This document shows positions 40,426-50,383 of a DNA stretch of 64,000 nucleotides, one piece after another. Below the pieces are notes generated by a model. That model saw only the letters and a program-made list of their open reading frames with translations. It searched no databases and was not told where the DNA came from. How positions within the stretch are numbered: position 1 is the first letter of the stretch; each line of letters begins with the position of its first letter. The stretch covers positions 62,001 through 126,000 of the forward strand of contig SVHN01000004.1 of NCBI GenBank assembly GCA_015055805.1, given 5' to 3'. Position numbers and translations under genes: made by a program. The stretch comes from Clostridiales bacterium. Its GTDB lineage: Bacteria > Bacillota > Clostridia > Christensenellales > Borkfalkiaceae.

Positions 40426-40446
40426 GATCAGTTACCTTGTTTTTTT
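40411..40446. terminator. Bidirectional terminator, araC / kdgK
   Basis: AAAAAACAAGGTAA / TTACCTTGTTTTTT stem; the araC stop codon is part of the stem. Serves convergent araC and kdgK. Confidence 0.9.
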
Positions 40447-40469
40447 GCAGTTAATATTATTTAGTTTAA

Positions 40470-41492
40470 TTATCTTTGAACTCTGCCGCTTGCGTCGCCA
40501 CCTGCTAAGGTTTCAACTTCCTTTACGGATACCATATTGTAGTCGCCTTCAACGCTGTGCTTTAAGCAGCTTGCAGCGATAGCGAATTCAATAGATTTTT
40601 GCGGATCAAAACCGTTGAGTAACGAATAAATAAGACCGCCACCAAAGCTATCGCCTCCGCCTACGCGGTCAACGATATGCATTGCATATTTTTTAGAAAA
40701 ATATGCCTGTCCATCAACGTAAAGCATACCGCTCCAGTTATTGTCGTTTGCAGATAAACTTTCGCGAAGTGTAATAGCAACGCCCTTAAAACCAAACTTA
40801 TCGGTAAGTTTTTTAGCAACTGAGATATAACCTTCTCTGTCGAGTTTACCGCCGTAAATATCGGTATTATCAGCCTCGATTCCGAAAACGTCTTTCGCGT
40901 CTTCTTCGTTAGCTATACAGTAATCAATATATTCACAAAGCCCAGCCATTACCTTACCAGCCTTTTCTTTACTCCATAATTTTTTACGGAAATTAAGGTC
41001 ACAAGAAATTTTTATTCCTCTCTTTTTAGCCTCTTTTACAGCATCCATGCAGATCTCGGCAACTTCGTCTGAAAGTGCTGGGGTTATACCTGTAAAGTGG
41101 AACCATTCAACGCCTTCAAATATTTCAGACCAGTTAAAATCTTCTTTTTTAGCGGTTGCAATAGAACTTCCTGCTCTATCATAAATAACCTTACTAGGTC
41201 TTTGGCTTGCGCCCTTTTCACAATAATAGATACCTACTCTTGCGCCGCCACGAACAACCTTAGAAGTGTCTACACCGAATTTTCTAAGAGAGTTTACAGC
41301 AGCTTGCCCTATCTCGTGATCGGGAAGTTTTGAAACGAAAGCAACGTCAACACCGTAGTTTGCAAGGCTTACTGCCACGTTTGCCTCTGCACCACCAAAC
41401 GTCGCTTCATACTTTTCGCTCTGAACGAATCTTAAATATCCTTCAGGAGCAAGTCTTAACATAAGTTCACCAAAAGTTACAACTTTTTTCAT
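40470..41492 (-). CDS. kdgK: 2-keto-3-deoxygluconate kinase (PfkB family)
   Basis: KdgK phosphorylates KDG to KDPG. The 340-residue product is a PfkB-type kinase: VVTFGELMLRLAPEGYLRF, the GGAEANVAVSLANYGVDVAFVSKL signature 1 region (about 31-56), and DRVGGGDSFGGGLIYSLLNG (about 285-304; anion hole and catalytic Asp). PfkB members vary in substrate; KDG is chosen because eda and uxaBA are adjacent. GGAGG lies 10 bases before the ATG. Last gene of the galK-eda-deacetylase-kdgK unit. Confidence 0.9.
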   Translation of the reverse strand: MKKVVTFGELMLRLAPEGYLRFVQSEKYEATFGGAEANVAVSLANYGVDVAFVSKLPDHEIGQAAVNSLRKFGVDTSKVVRGGARVGIYYCEKGASQRPSKVIYDRAGSSIATAKKEDFNWSEIFEGVEWFHFTGITPALSDEVAEICMDAVKEAKKRGIKISCDLNFRKKLWSKEKAGKVMAGLCEYIDYCIANEEDAKDVFGIEADNTDIYGGKLDREGYISVAKKLTDKFGFKGVAITLRESLSANDNNWSGMLYVDGQAYFSKKYAMHIVDRVGGGDSFGGGLIYSLLNGFDPQKSIEFAIAASCLKHSVEGDYNMVSVKEVETLAGGDASGRVQR

Positions 41493-41531
41493 TATATATA
41501 TTCCTCCAATGTTTTCAAAATTAAATAATAA

Positions 41532-42371
41532 TCAAACCTTAACGGTTTCACCAGCACGAATAAGAACTTCCTTATCCTTATACGAAAGGTATAAGTCAAT
41601 CGCGCTTGGATTATGAATTATCGTTCCTTCGGCATTGTACTCAAGCCTATCAAAAGCGGTAACGTAATCGAATATTTCACCGTTTGTAGCGTACCAAATA
41701 TCTTCTCTACCGCCCATAAATTCAGCAAATTCTTCAATAACGTTCCAGTTTTGGTTATTGTCAAATTCATAACTATGTCCCCAAAGATAGAATAGTTTGG
41801 GGGGATCGTACCAAAAATGTCTTCCTTTGGGTAAATTCACAAACTGTTCGGCAAGTTCCATAAGCCTTGGGTTATTATGGTGCGCTGTTGCGGGAAGTTT
41901 TAGCCAGTCGGTGGGAAGTTCAAATTTTTCAGTAGAAACTACCGTTCTTGAATAATTAACGCCACACTTTTTAAGTATGTCAACAACGTCGTCATCATAA
42001 GAACCGTTAGCATACGCCATACCCTTAATTATTCTACCGAAGATCTTTTCAAGTTCAACCCTATCTTTAATCACGTCGTTTACCGCAATAGCAGAATCAA
42101 CTTTAGCCAACGACAAATGCTTAAAGCCGTGAATTGCTACTTCCATGCCAGAAGAATTATATAGTTCGACAGCTTCTTCAATCGTCATTCTACCCACTTC
42201 AACTCCTGAATATTCAGAGCCAAACATTCCGCCGTTTATATTAAACGTTCCTTTAAGCCCGTTTTTTTGCATTATTGATATAAGTTTTTTATCTTGCCTA
42301 ACACCGTCGTCATAACTTAAAGTCAACGCTTTTCTTTTAAATCCGGGATATCTTAAAAACTGTCTATCCAT
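41532..42371 (-). CDS. Polysaccharide deacetylase-like (NodB) protein, copy 2
   Basis: A 279-residue NodB-homology protein. The metal/catalytic motif is ALTLSYDDGVRQDKKL (Asp-Asp, about residues 15-30), the His pair is EVAIHGFKHLSL (about 76-87), and KGMAYANGSYDDDVVDILKKCGV (about 115-137) corresponds to motif 3. No signal peptide is seen, so it acts inside the cell. It shares layout and most motifs with its upstream neighbour, a tandem duplication. In a uronate/galactose operon, removal of O-acetyl groups from pectin-derived sugars is a reasonable guess. Confidence 0.82.
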   Translation of the reverse strand: MDRQFLRYPGFKRKALTLSYDDGVRQDKKLISIMQKNGLKGTFNINGGMFGSEYSGVEVGRMTIEEAVELYNSSGMEVAIHGFKHLSLAKVDSAIAVNDVIKDRVELEKIFGRIIKGMAYANGSYDDDVVDILKKCGVNYSRTVVSTEKFELPTDWLKLPATAHHNNPRLMELAEQFVNLPKGRHFWYDPPKLFYLWGHSYEFDNNQNWNVIEEFAEFMGGREDIWYATNGEIFDYVTAFDRLEYNAEGTIIHNPSAIDLYLSYKDKEVLIRAGETVKV

Positions 42372-42402
42372 AACTGCTCTCTCCTATTTATATTAGAATT
42401 TA

Positions 42403-43257
42403 TTATAGTTTTACCGTTTTTCCTGCTGGAACAACGATATTTTTACCGTTAAAATACTTAATGTACACGTCAATTGCGCTAGGGTTATACACAAACGTAC
42501 CCTCCGCGCTAAACTGCAACCTTTTAAACGCCCTTACATAGTCGAAAATTTCAATATTAGTAGCATGCCAAACGTCAGTTACACTACCAACAAGTTTAGC
42601 AAAGTCTTCCATTTTCGACCAACCTTTATCGCTAGAAAATTCAAAGGTATGCCCCCAAAGATAGAAAAGTCTAGGCTCGTTAAACCAAAAATATTTACTT
42701 TCACCAATACTTAAAAACTCTTCTGTTAGCTCTAAAAATCTAGGATTCGTATTACTTATTGTAGGATTAAACTTAAACCAATCATTGGGTAAATCAAAAG
42801 TTTGGGTTTCGTTTATTGTTCTAACATAACTAAATCCACAACTTTTTGCAATTTTAGCACTCTCTTCGCTAAGCGTTCCAAATGGATAAGCCAAGCCTTT
42901 AACAATCGTTTGAAAGGTATCTTCAAGCGCAACCCGATCTTTAATCAAATCCTTTATCGCAGTTGCAGCGTCAACTTTATCAACAGATAAATGACAACCA
43001 CCGTGAGCAGCAACCTCCATACCCGAAGAAGAAAAAAGTATTAAAGCATCTTTCTTAGATAAAAGTCTATCTTTATCTACACCGTTAAGAATAGACGAAG
43101 AATTTAAATTAAACGTTCCTTTTAGTCCGTATTTTGTCATAATATCGACTAAACGGGCATCACTCTTTAATCCGTCGTCATAGCTTAGCGTAACGGCTTT
43201 AAGTCTAAAGCCTGGAAAGCGCATCAAATTATAAGAGCCATCATAGTTTAACGCCAT
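42403..43257 (-). CDS. Polysaccharide deacetylase-like (NodB) protein, copy 1
   Basis: A 284-residue paralogue of the next gene: RLKAVTLSYDDGLKSDARLVDIM (about residues 17-40), EVAAHGGCHLSV (about 86-97), KGLAYPFGTLSEESAKIAKSCGFSYVRTI (about 125-153), and the same C-terminal region FYLWGHTFEFSSDKGW. Motif 3 reads YPFG here, closer to the NodB consensus (YPxG) than the YANG of copy 2. It begins 2 bases after eda without a ribosome site. Substrate unknown. Confidence 0.82.
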   Translation of the reverse strand: MALNYDGSYNLMRFPGFRLKAVTLSYDDGLKSDARLVDIMTKYGLKGTFNLNSSSILNGVDKDRLLSKKDALILFSSSGMEVAAHGGCHLSVDKVDAATAIKDLIKDRVALEDTFQTIVKGLAYPFGTLSEESAKIAKSCGFSYVRTINETQTFDLPNDWFKFNPTISNTNPRFLELTEEFLSIGESKYFWFNEPRLFYLWGHTFEFSSDKGWSKMEDFAKLVGSVTDVWHATNIEIFDYVRAFKRLQFSAEGTFVYNPSAIDVYIKYFNGKNIVVPAGKTVKL

Positions 43258-43259
43258 AA

Positions 43260-43835
43260 TTATTTGTTTACGATAGCATTAATTTGTTTACAATTTTCAA
43301 CTATATCGCCTTTCATCATAAAACTTCCGCCAACAGCGTAAACCTTCTCAAAGGCAATAAACTCTTCAAGGTTTGACAAATCAACTCCGCCAGTTGGAAT
43401 AAACTTAACCTGCGTAAACGGAGCAGCAAGTGCCTTAAGTGCCTTTAATCCGCCGTAAACGTTTGCAGGGAAGAATTTAACTATATCAATTCCAAGTTCT
43501 AGCGCCTGCATAATCTCCGTAGGCGTAACGCAACCGGGGAAATAAGAAATGTTCTTTTTCTTTGCAAACTTTGCAACTTCAACTGATAGTCCTGGTGAAA
43601 CTAAAAATTTAGCTCCTGCCTCAACAGCCTTTTTAGCTTGCGCAAGATTTATAACCGTACCTGCGCCGATATTCATATCAGGAAATTCTTTAACGCCAAG
43701 AGCAATTGCTTCCGCAGCGCAAGCCGTTCTAAACGTGATTTCAGCACAATTAATTCCACCTTCTTTTAACGCCTTTAAAGTCGGAATAGTATCATTTACG
43801 TCCTTAATAACAACAACTGGTATAACTTTGTCCAT
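43260..43835 (-). CDS. eda: KDPG aldolase (2-keto-3-deoxy-6-phosphogluconate aldolase)
   Basis: Eda splits KDPG into pyruvate and glyceraldehyde 3-phosphate. The 191-residue class I aldolase has VIPVVVIKDVNDTIPTLKALKEGGINCAEITFRT (catalytic Glu, and the TxRT phosphate motif), NIGAGTVINLAQA (about 65), FLVSPGLSVEVAKFAK (about 85), and the Schiff-base Lys in GIDIVKFFPANVYGG (about 125), then FIPTGGVDLSNLEEF. The track start adds 21 unlikely residues. The ATG at 43835 has GAGG 6 bases upstream and gives the usual length. Confidence 0.94.
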   Translation of the reverse strand: MDKVIPVVVIKDVNDTIPTLKALKEGGINCAEITFRTACAAEAIALGVKEFPDMNIGAGTVINLAQAKKAVEAGAKFLVSPGLSVEVAKFAKKKNISYFPGCVTPTEIMQALELGIDIVKFFPANVYGGLKALKALAAPFTQVKFIPTGGVDLSNLEEFIAFEKVYAVGGSFMMKGDIVENCKQINAIVNK

Positions 43836-43913
43836 ACAACACCTCAAATGTAATTTTATAATATATTCTAGGCGATTATGACACACATAATCACACATAA
43901 AATCAACAGTTTT

Positions 43914-45152
43914 TTACAAAACAATCGTTCCAACAGAACGAACTTTTAACGGAAGAACGAAAGATTCCTGATAATACCTTCTCATATTGTTCAAAAACGA
44001 TTCTATTTGGTCGTTTTTAACAATACACAAAATACTTCCGGCAAAGCCTCCGCCGTGAACTCTACAAGCCCCCTCGCCTAAATATTTACTAGAAACAGCT
44101 ATGGCTTTGGGTATGGCTTGATCCTTACTTCCTGCGACACAACAATTTTGCAAATTTACAAGCGAACTACGTCCCGACTCATTAACACAACCTAAAAACT
44201 TAGCATAATCAGCATTGTCAAGCGCATCTTTTAACGTGTCTACTCTTTGATTTTCATCAAAAAAATGTATAGTCCTTAAAATTGCACGATCTGACACCAA
44301 GCCGTAAATTTGCGGTAATCGATTATAAAATTCGTCTTTACCAACGTCAACTAATCTTTCTTTACCAAACAATGCAGCCACTTCTCTCATTTCCGCAGGA
44401 ATTGCCGCATACTCGTTGGTTAAATCCGCGTGACTTCCACCGGTATTAATGAGAACTAACGTGTATTCAGATAAAGTATTATCAATAGCTGTAACTGAAA
44501 TTTTTTCTTTATTTGAAAAATCTAAAAGTTTTAGTCCACCAAAAGCAATCGCCGTTTGGTCAAGCAATCCACAGGGTTTACCAAAATATTCACGTTCAGA
44601 AAACTGCGCAAACTTGGCCTTTTCTTCTTCGGTAATTTTACCGTCGTTATATAAAAAATTAAGCACTTCTGCAACCAACACTTCAAAAGATGCCGAACTT
44701 GAAATTCCTGCCCCGCCAAAAACGTTGCTGACCATGCAAGCCTTAAATCCACCAACGTTATATCCCTTTGATTTTAGCGCAACACATACACCCCTAACGA
44801 GCGCAGCTGAAGTTCCTATTTTTTCCGTCGGCTGAGCACTTAAATCCACTTTTATATCGTCATAACCTTGACTTTTAATACAAACAACTCCGTCATTAGT
44901 TGGTAAAAAAGCTGCCAAGGTGTCAAGACTTATCGCACAAGACACAACCTTACCGCCGTTATGATCGGTATGGTTTCCACAGACCTCAACTCTTCCGCTG
45001 GAAGAAACAAAGTAGGCTTGATTTTCGCTAAAAGAATCCTTAAACCAAGTAAACAAGTCTGAATATCTATTTTGTTGTTCAACAGTACTTTCGCCGTAGA
45101 GTGCTGAAAACTGCGTAAACATAGACGCAACGTTATCATAAGGTTTTTTCAT
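43914..45152 (-). CDS. galK: Galactokinase (GHMP family)
   Basis: Phosphorylates galactose, or possibly galacturonate, at C1. The 412-residue product has the sugar-binding signature SSGRVEVCGNHTDHNGGKVVSCAI (about residues 51-74; usual form GRVNxIGEHTDY, so the Glu is replaced by Asn here), the ATP motif GGAGISSSASFEVLVAEVL (about 145-163), and GACRVHGGGFAGSILCIV (about 370-387). The Asn in place of the sugar-binding Glu is seen in part of the family and leaves the exact sugar open; galacturonate kinase is an alternative. It leads the operon to kdgK and carries the AraC operator candidate upstream. Confidence 0.82.
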   Translation of the reverse strand: MKKPYDNVASMFTQFSALYGESTVEQQNRYSDLFTWFKDSFSENQAYFVSSSGRVEVCGNHTDHNGGKVVSCAISLDTLAAFLPTNDGVVCIKSQGYDDIKVDLSAQPTEKIGTSAALVRGVCVALKSKGYNVGGFKACMVSNVFGGAGISSSASFEVLVAEVLNFLYNDGKITEEEKAKFAQFSEREYFGKPCGLLDQTAIAFGGLKLLDFSNKEKISVTAIDNTLSEYTLVLINTGGSHADLTNEYAAIPAEMREVAALFGKERLVDVGKDEFYNRLPQIYGLVSDRAILRTIHFFDENQRVDTLKDALDNADYAKFLGCVNESGRSSLVNLQNCCVAGSKDQAIPKAIAVSSKYLGEGACRVHGGGFAGSILCIVKNDQIESFLNNMRRYYQESFVLPLKVRSVGTIVL

Positions 45153-45189
45153 TTATCAACACACTTTCCCATTTTGTCATTTTTTAATT

Positions 45190-45218
45190 AGTATAACATT
45201 TTTTTATTAGTTTGTAAA
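45190..45218 (-). promoter_or_regulatory. Promoter of galK operon
   Basis: TTTACA (45218-45213), 17 bp, TATACT (45195-45190). Confidence 0.7.
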
Positions 45219-45240
45219 TTCAAAATGGGCATTAATTTTA

Positions 45241-45262
45241 ATAAAATTACATATATCGTAAA
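45241..45262. promoter_or_regulatory. Candidate AraC operator, copy 2
   Basis: ATAAAATTACATATATCGTA plus AA, one mismatch to 39601-39622. It lies 23-44 bp upstream of the galK -35, a usual place for an AraC-type activator. Confidence 0.65.
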
Positions 45263-45342
45263 CAAAAATTATCATTAATAATTACGAAAATTTTAACACC
45301 GTATAATCTTAATAAATATTTGATTTAACGCGCGTAAGTTTC

Positions 45343-45371
45343 TTGACTAAATTCGTTATTTATTATATAAT
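45343..45371 (+). promoter_or_regulatory. Promoter of leuS
   Basis: TTGACT (45343-45348), 17 bp, TATAAT (45366-45371). The leader is only about 45 bases, so leuS has no T-box here. Confidence 0.8.
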
Positions 45372-45422
45372 AACTCTATCTAATTATTTTCGTTATGATA
45401 CGCTTTTGGAGGCAAAATATAA

Positions 45423-47852
45423 ATGGACATCAAAAAAATCGAGAAGAAGTGGCAAGCTATTTGGGAAAAAGAAAAACTGAGCACGTTTAACCCAAAGAAT
45501 ACGGACAAAAAATACTATTGCTTAGAAATGTTCTCATACCCCTCTGCTGCTAAACTACATTTAGGACACTGGTACAACTATGGTCCTACCGACAGTTTTG
45601 TACGCTACAAGAAGATGAAAGGCTACGAAGTATTCCAACCTATGGGATTCGACGCTTTTGGACTTCCAGCAGAAAACTACGCCATTAAAACGGGGATACA
45701 CCCAAAAGACTCTACCGACAAAAATATTGCCAACATGGAACAAACACTACGTGAAATGGGCGCAATGTTTGATTGGAGCGCAGAGATTAAAACTTGCGAA
45801 GAAGATTATTACAAATGGACGCAATGGCTATTCTTAAAACTTTACGAAAAAGGTCTTGCTTACAGAAAAGAAGCACCCGTAAACTGGTGTCCCGGCTGTA
45901 AAACCGTTCTTGCTAACGAGCAAGTTATTAACGGCGAATGCGAACGCTGCAAATCAGTAGTAGTTAAAAAGGATCTTACTCAATGGTTCTTTAAAATAAC
46001 CGATTATGCTGAAGAATTACTTCAAGGCTTAAACGGACTTGACTGGCCTGAAAAAACAAAACTTATGCAAAAGAACTGGATCGGCAAGTCAACTGGTGGA
46101 GAAATTGAATTCACCGCAGAAAGTGGCGACACTTTCAAGGTGTTTACCACACGCGCCGATACCCTATTCGGTGTTTCGTACGTTGTATTAGCACCCGAAC
46201 ACCCGTTGGTTAAGAAATTAACCTCCGACAAGCAGCGCGCAGCAGTTGAGGCTTATATCCTTGAAACCTCCAAGACAAATGAAATCGACAGACTTTCAAC
46301 TACTCGTGAAAAAACCGGTGTTTACATTGGACACAATGCAATCAACCCTATTAATGGTAAAGTCGTACCTATTTACGCGGCTGATTACGTGCTTTATTCA
46401 TACGGTACAGGCGCGGTTATGGGCGTTCCATCACACGACGAAAGAGACTTTGCCTTTGCTAACAAATACGGCCTTCCTATCAATAGAGTAATTAAAGGCG
46501 TAAATTGTGACGACACTCTTCCTTTTGTCGAAGACGGTATAATCATAAATAGTCCGGGCTTCGACGGTATGAACAGCGAAGATGCTAGAAAGGCTATCAT
46601 CAATCAGCTCGTTTGTTCTGGCAAAGCAGAACACAAGACAAACTATAGACTTAGAGACTGGCTTGTTTCGCGCCAACGTTATTGGGGCGCACCTATCCCC
46701 GTTATTCATTGCGATAAATGCGGCGTAGTTCCCGTGCCCTATTCCGATCTCCCAGTAAAGCTCCCTTACGACGTTGAGTTTACACCAGACGGAGAATCTC
46801 CGCTTGCAAAGCACGAAGGTTTTATGAACGTGAAATGTCCTATCTGCGGTGGCGACGCACATAGAGATCCCGACACGCTAGATACTTTCGTATGTTCAAG
46901 TTGGTATTATTTAAGGTATCCAGACGCACACAACGCAAAAGAGCCGTTTAACCCAGAACATATTAACAAAATGTTACCCGTTGACAAATACGTCGGCGGC
47001 GCAGAACACGCTTGCATGCACTTACTATATGCTAGGTTCATCACAAAAGTATTGCGCGATTTAGGATACTTAAATTTTGACGAACCGTTCAAATCTCTTG
47101 TACACCAAGGTATAATTTTAGGACCTGACGGAATGAGAATGAGCAAATCAAGAGGCAATATAATTGCACCTGACCCCTACGTTCAAGAATTCGGCTCAGA
47201 CGTACTAAGACTTTATCTTATGTTCGGTTTCTCATATACCGAAGGCGGCCCTTGGAGTGACGACGGTATAAAGGCTATAACCAAGTTCTTAGACAGAATC
47301 GAAAGATTAGCAATCAAACTTAACGAAATGCCGAACAATAAATATAACGAGATTACTAAAATCGAAAAGGATTTATTGTACGCAACTAACTATGCTATTA
47401 AACAAGTAGACAAAGATATGGAAGCATTCTCTTTTAACACCGCAGTTGCTCGTCTTATGGAACTACTTAACGCACTCACTAAGTTCGACACTATCGAAGG
47501 TCAAAAGAACATTAGCGTATTTAAGAACTGTTTCAAAACTCTTGTCCTACTACTTGCACCGTGCGCTCCCCACTTTGCCGAAGAAATTTGGGAAAGCATG
47601 GGCAATAAAAACTCAATTTTCAACGCAAAATATCCAGAGTGCGACGAAAGCGCGCTTGTTTTAGACGAAGTTGAAGTTGCAGTTCAGATAAACAGCAAAA
47701 TGCGAGGTAAAATCTTCGTTCCAAACAACGTTTCAGAAGAAAAAGCAAAAGAAATTATTTTTGCCAACGAAAAACTTAGCAACGAATTGAATGGAAAAGA
47801 GATTAAAAAACTTATTATTGTCGCAAACAGACTCATCAACATTATCATTTAA
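45423..47852 (+). CDS. leuS: Leucyl-tRNA synthetase
   Basis: Charges tRNA-Leu. The 809-residue class I synthetase has the HIGH-type motif [10 protein letters not shown] (about residue 43), a Zn-binding insert ([14 protein letters not shown] ... CERC, about 158-180), the CP1 editing domain (about 220-410), a second Cys cluster (HCDKCG ... CPICGGD, about 430-485), and the KMSKS motif [11 protein letters not shown] (about 570). The C-terminal anticodon-binding domain is complete. GGAGG lies 10 bases before the ATG. Length is typical for Firmicutes. The P-type ATPase follows by 15 bases and may be co-transcribed. Confidence 0.98.
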   Translation: MDIKKIEKKWQAIWEKEKLSTFNPKNTDKKYYCLEMFSYPSAAKLHLGHWYNYGPTDSFVRYKKMKGYEVFQPMGFDAFGLPAENYAIKTGIHPKDSTDKNIANMEQTLREMGAMFDWSAEIKTCEEDYYKWTQWLFLKLYEKGLAYRKEAPVNWCPGCKTVLANEQVINGECERCKSVVVKKDLTQWFFKITDYAEELLQGLNGLDWPEKTKLMQKNWIGKSTGGEIEFTAESGDTFKVFTTRADTLFGVSYVVLAPEHPLVKKLTSDKQRAAVEAYILETSKTNEIDRLSTTREKTGVYIGHNAINPINGKVVPIYAADYVLYSYGTGAVMGVPSHDERDFAFANKYGLPINRVIKGVNCDDTLPFVEDGIIINSPGFDGMNSEDARKAIINQLVCSGKAEHKTNYRLRDWLVSRQRYWGAPIPVIHCDKCGVVPVPYSDLPVKLPYDVEFTPDGESPLAKHEGFMNVKCPICGGDAHRDPDTLDTFVCSSWYYLRYPDAHNAKEPFNPEHINKMLPVDKYVGGAEHACMHLLYARFITKVLRDLGYLNFDEPFKSLVHQGIILGPDGMRMSKSRGNIIAPDPYVQEFGSDVLRLYLMFGFSYTEGGPWSDDGIKAITKFLDRIERLAIKLNEMPNNKYNEITKIEKDLLYATNYAIKQVDKDMEAFSFNTAVARLMELLNALTKFDTIEGQKNISVFKNCFKTLVLLLAPCAPHFAEEIWESMGNKNSIFNAKYPECDESALVLDEVEVAVQINSKMRGKIFVPNNVSEEKAKEIIFANEKLSNELNGKEIKKLIIVANRLINIII

Positions 47853-47867
47853 TATCAGGAAAAGATT

Positions 47868-50309
47868 ATGTCAAACGTCCAGCAACCGTTAAACTTCGAA
47901 AGATTCACCCCGTCGGTAACGACGGGGCTTTCCGATTCACAAGTAAATTTAAGGCTACAACAAAACCTAAGCAATAAAGTAAACCAAAAATACTCTAAAT
48001 CGTATATAAACATTATCACTAATAACGTTTGTACTTTTTTTAACCTATTAGGTTTAATCTGCTTTATATCCCTAATTGCAACAGGCGCGACACTCAATCA
48101 GTTTATATTCGTATTTTTCTACGTAGCAAACATATCAATAGGTATTATTCAAGAAATTAGGGCAAAAAAATGCGTTGATAAACTTTCGTTAGTAGCCAAC
48201 AAAGGCGTTAAAGTCATACGCAACGGCACAGAAATGGAAGTTGCAACTACAGACGTAGTCCTTGACGACATTATGCGTTTAGGTATAGGCAATCAAATCC
48301 CCACCGATTCTAAAATATTAGAAGGCGAAATAGAAGTAAACGAGTCACTACTTACCGGTGAATCAGTTCCTGTAAAAAAACGCGTTGGCGACACCTTATT
48401 AGCAGGTAGCTTTATTACGTCAGGCGTTTGCTTTGCCATTGCAGAAAAAGTTGGCAAAGACAACTATGTTGAAACCCTATCAGAAAAGGCTAAAGCGTAT
48501 AAAAAGCCCAACTCTGAAATAATGAATTCACTTAAACTCGTTATAAAATTCGTCGGCTGCATAATTCTTCCGATAGCCGCCGCGCTCATCATCAAATCGC
48601 TTATCCTTAACCCTGGCAAAGTTGCAAGTTCGGTATTAGGATCTGCAACGGTGGTAATCGGCATGATACCGGCAGGCATGATTCTTTTAACAAGCGTCGC
48701 TCTTGCTGTTGGTATAGTAAAACTAGCAAGACACAACACACTTGTTCAAGACCTTTACTCACTTGAAATGCTTGCACGAGTTGATACTTTGTGTTTTGAC
48801 AAGACAGGAACGATAACTGATGGCAAAATGACTGTTAGCGACGTAGTAAAAATCAATGATACAAACGTAGACATAAAAGAAATAATCGGCGCAATGCTCG
48901 GCGCGTTAAAAGACAACAACCAAACGGCAATCGCACTTTATAATTATTTTGGACAAAACAATAGTTATAAGGCAATAAAAACTCTACCCTTTAATTCTTC
49001 AAGAAAGTTGTCTGCTGTAACCTTTGATAAAATCGGCACTTATGCTTTCGGCGCGCCTGAATTCCTATTAAACGATGCTAAATACGCTAAGATTGAAGAA
49101 CAGATAAACGGATTTGCCGCAAAAGGTTTAAGAGTGTTGGCATTAGCACATTCTCTAGATAGCGTTACGGACGACTCTGCACCAAGCGACTTCTCTCCTA
49201 TCGCGCTTATACTTATAGTAGATAACGTCAGAGAAGATGCTATATCAACTATATCTTGGTTTAAAGAAAATGGCGTAAACATTAAAGTTATCTCGGGCGA
49301 TAACCCTATTACTGTTGCAGAAGTTTCAAAACGTGTCGGAATCGACGGCGCAGATAAATACGTTAGCCTCGACGGCTTAAGTGACCAAGAAGTTTATGAA
49401 GTTGCAAATAAATATACCGTTTTTGGAAGAGTTACCCCTGAACAAAAAGCAATACTAGTTAAAGCAATGAAAGACGCTGGACACGTCACCGCAATGACTG
49501 GCGACGGTGTAAACGATATACTTGCCCTTAAAGAAGCTGATTGCGCAATATCAGTTGCAGCTGGTAGTGATGCAGCGCGCAACGTATCTCACTTAGTTTT
49601 AACCGACAATAACTTCAACTCATTACCCAAGGTTGTATACGAAGGTAGGCGCGTTATCAACAACGTTCAAAGTTCTGCGTCGTTATTTTTAATGAAAACG
49701 CTGTTCACAATGCTTATGGCGGTTATCTCATTATGCCTGCCTTACATGCATACTTACCCGTTCGTCGCATCACAAATGAACCCACTTGAATTTGTTGTTA
49801 TAGGTATCCCTGCATTTTTCTTATCACTACAACCGAACGATTCAAGGGTTGAAGGACGATTTATAAGTCACGTTATTAAAAACTCCCTGCCTGCAGCGTT
49901 GCTTATGATAACAAGCGTTGTCATTGTGGAAATCATCAAAAAGACAGTTGGTTACTTTGACGATAGCGTTTATACTAATATGCAAGTTTACCTTATACTT
50001 ATTGCAGGGCTTATTAATCTATGCTTTGTTTGTCGTCCGTTCAACAAGTATAAAACTATCCTTTTCTCACTTGCCTCTGCTTGTGTTTTAGGTATCGTTA
50101 TATCTTCAATATTTAACGCCGTACCATTTATTAATAACTTCTTTATGTATAAGGCAATGATGCCGATATCCGAATACTGGCACCATATTTTGATTGTTTT
50201 AGGCATATCTATAATCGATATTCCCTTAGCTATTTTACTTCAAAAGTTGTTTAGAAAAGTTAATTTCGATAACTTCGGCAGAAAGCAAATAGAAAACATG
50301 GATAAATAA
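47868..50309 (+). CDS. Cation-translocating P-type ATPase (CtpE-like)
   Basis: An 813-residue membrane ion pump. Features in order: N-terminal GLSDSQVNLRLQQN, first TM pair (about 55-100), actuator domain with NESLLTGESVPVKKR (TGES, about 160), TM pair with IGMIPAGMILLTSVAL (about 263-278), phosphorylation site LCFDKTGTITDGKM (about 306), nucleotide domain, hinge MTGDGVNDILALKEADCAI (about 543-562), and about six C-terminal TMs. The N-terminal motif and the GMIPAGM helix resemble CtpE-type ATPases, implicated in Ca2+ uptake in mycobacteria. The ion is not certain. Confidence 0.88.
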   Translation: MSNVQQPLNFERFTPSVTTGLSDSQVNLRLQQNLSNKVNQKYSKSYINIITNNVCTFFNLLGLICFISLIATGATLNQFIFVFFYVANISIGIIQEIRAKKCVDKLSLVANKGVKVIRNGTEMEVATTDVVLDDIMRLGIGNQIPTDSKILEGEIEVNESLLTGESVPVKKRVGDTLLAGSFITSGVCFAIAEKVGKDNYVETLSEKAKAYKKPNSEIMNSLKLVIKFVGCIILPIAAALIIKSLILNPGKVASSVLGSATVVIGMIPAGMILLTSVALAVGIVKLARHNTLVQDLYSLEMLARVDTLCFDKTGTITDGKMTVSDVVKINDTNVDIKEIIGAMLGALKDNNQTAIALYNYFGQNNSYKAIKTLPFNSSRKLSAVTFDKIGTYAFGAPEFLLNDAKYAKIEEQINGFAAKGLRVLALAHSLDSVTDDSAPSDFSPIALILIVDNVREDAISTISWFKENGVNIKVISGDNPITVAEVSKRVGIDGADKYVSLDGLSDQEVYEVANKYTVFGRVTPEQKAILVKAMKDAGHVTAMTGDGVNDILALKEADCAISVAAGSDAARNVSHLVLTDNNFNSLPKVVYEGRRVINNVQSSASLFLMKTLFTMLMAVISLCLPYMHTYPFVASQMNPLEFVVIGIPAFFLSLQPNDSRVEGRFISHVIKNSLPAALLMITSVVIVEIIKKTVGYFDDSVYTNMQVYLILIAGLINLCFVCRPFNKYKTILFSLASACVLGIVISSIFNAVPFINNFFMYKAMMPISEYWHHILIVLGISIIDIPLAILLQKLFRKVNFDNFGRKQIENMDK

Positions 50310-50323
50310 ATTAAATTGGCTAT

Positions 50324-50383
50324 ATTTAAATGCAAATAAAAAACCGTCAGTTTTTACTGACGGTTTTTTATTTGCATTTAAAT
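50324..50383. terminator. Bidirectional terminator in a perfect 27-bp inverted repeat
   Basis: Arms of 27 bases (ATTTAAATGCAAATAAAAAA + CCGTCAG and its exact complement) around a 6-base loop TTTTTA. The core AAAAAACCGTCAG/CTGACGGTTTTTT is a strong terminator for the convergent ATPase and acpP genes; the outer arm ends inside the acpP stop codon. Confidence 0.93.

Noticed and set aside
45372-45422. T-box for leuS
   Set aside because: The leader is only about 45 bases and has no T-box or specifier elements.
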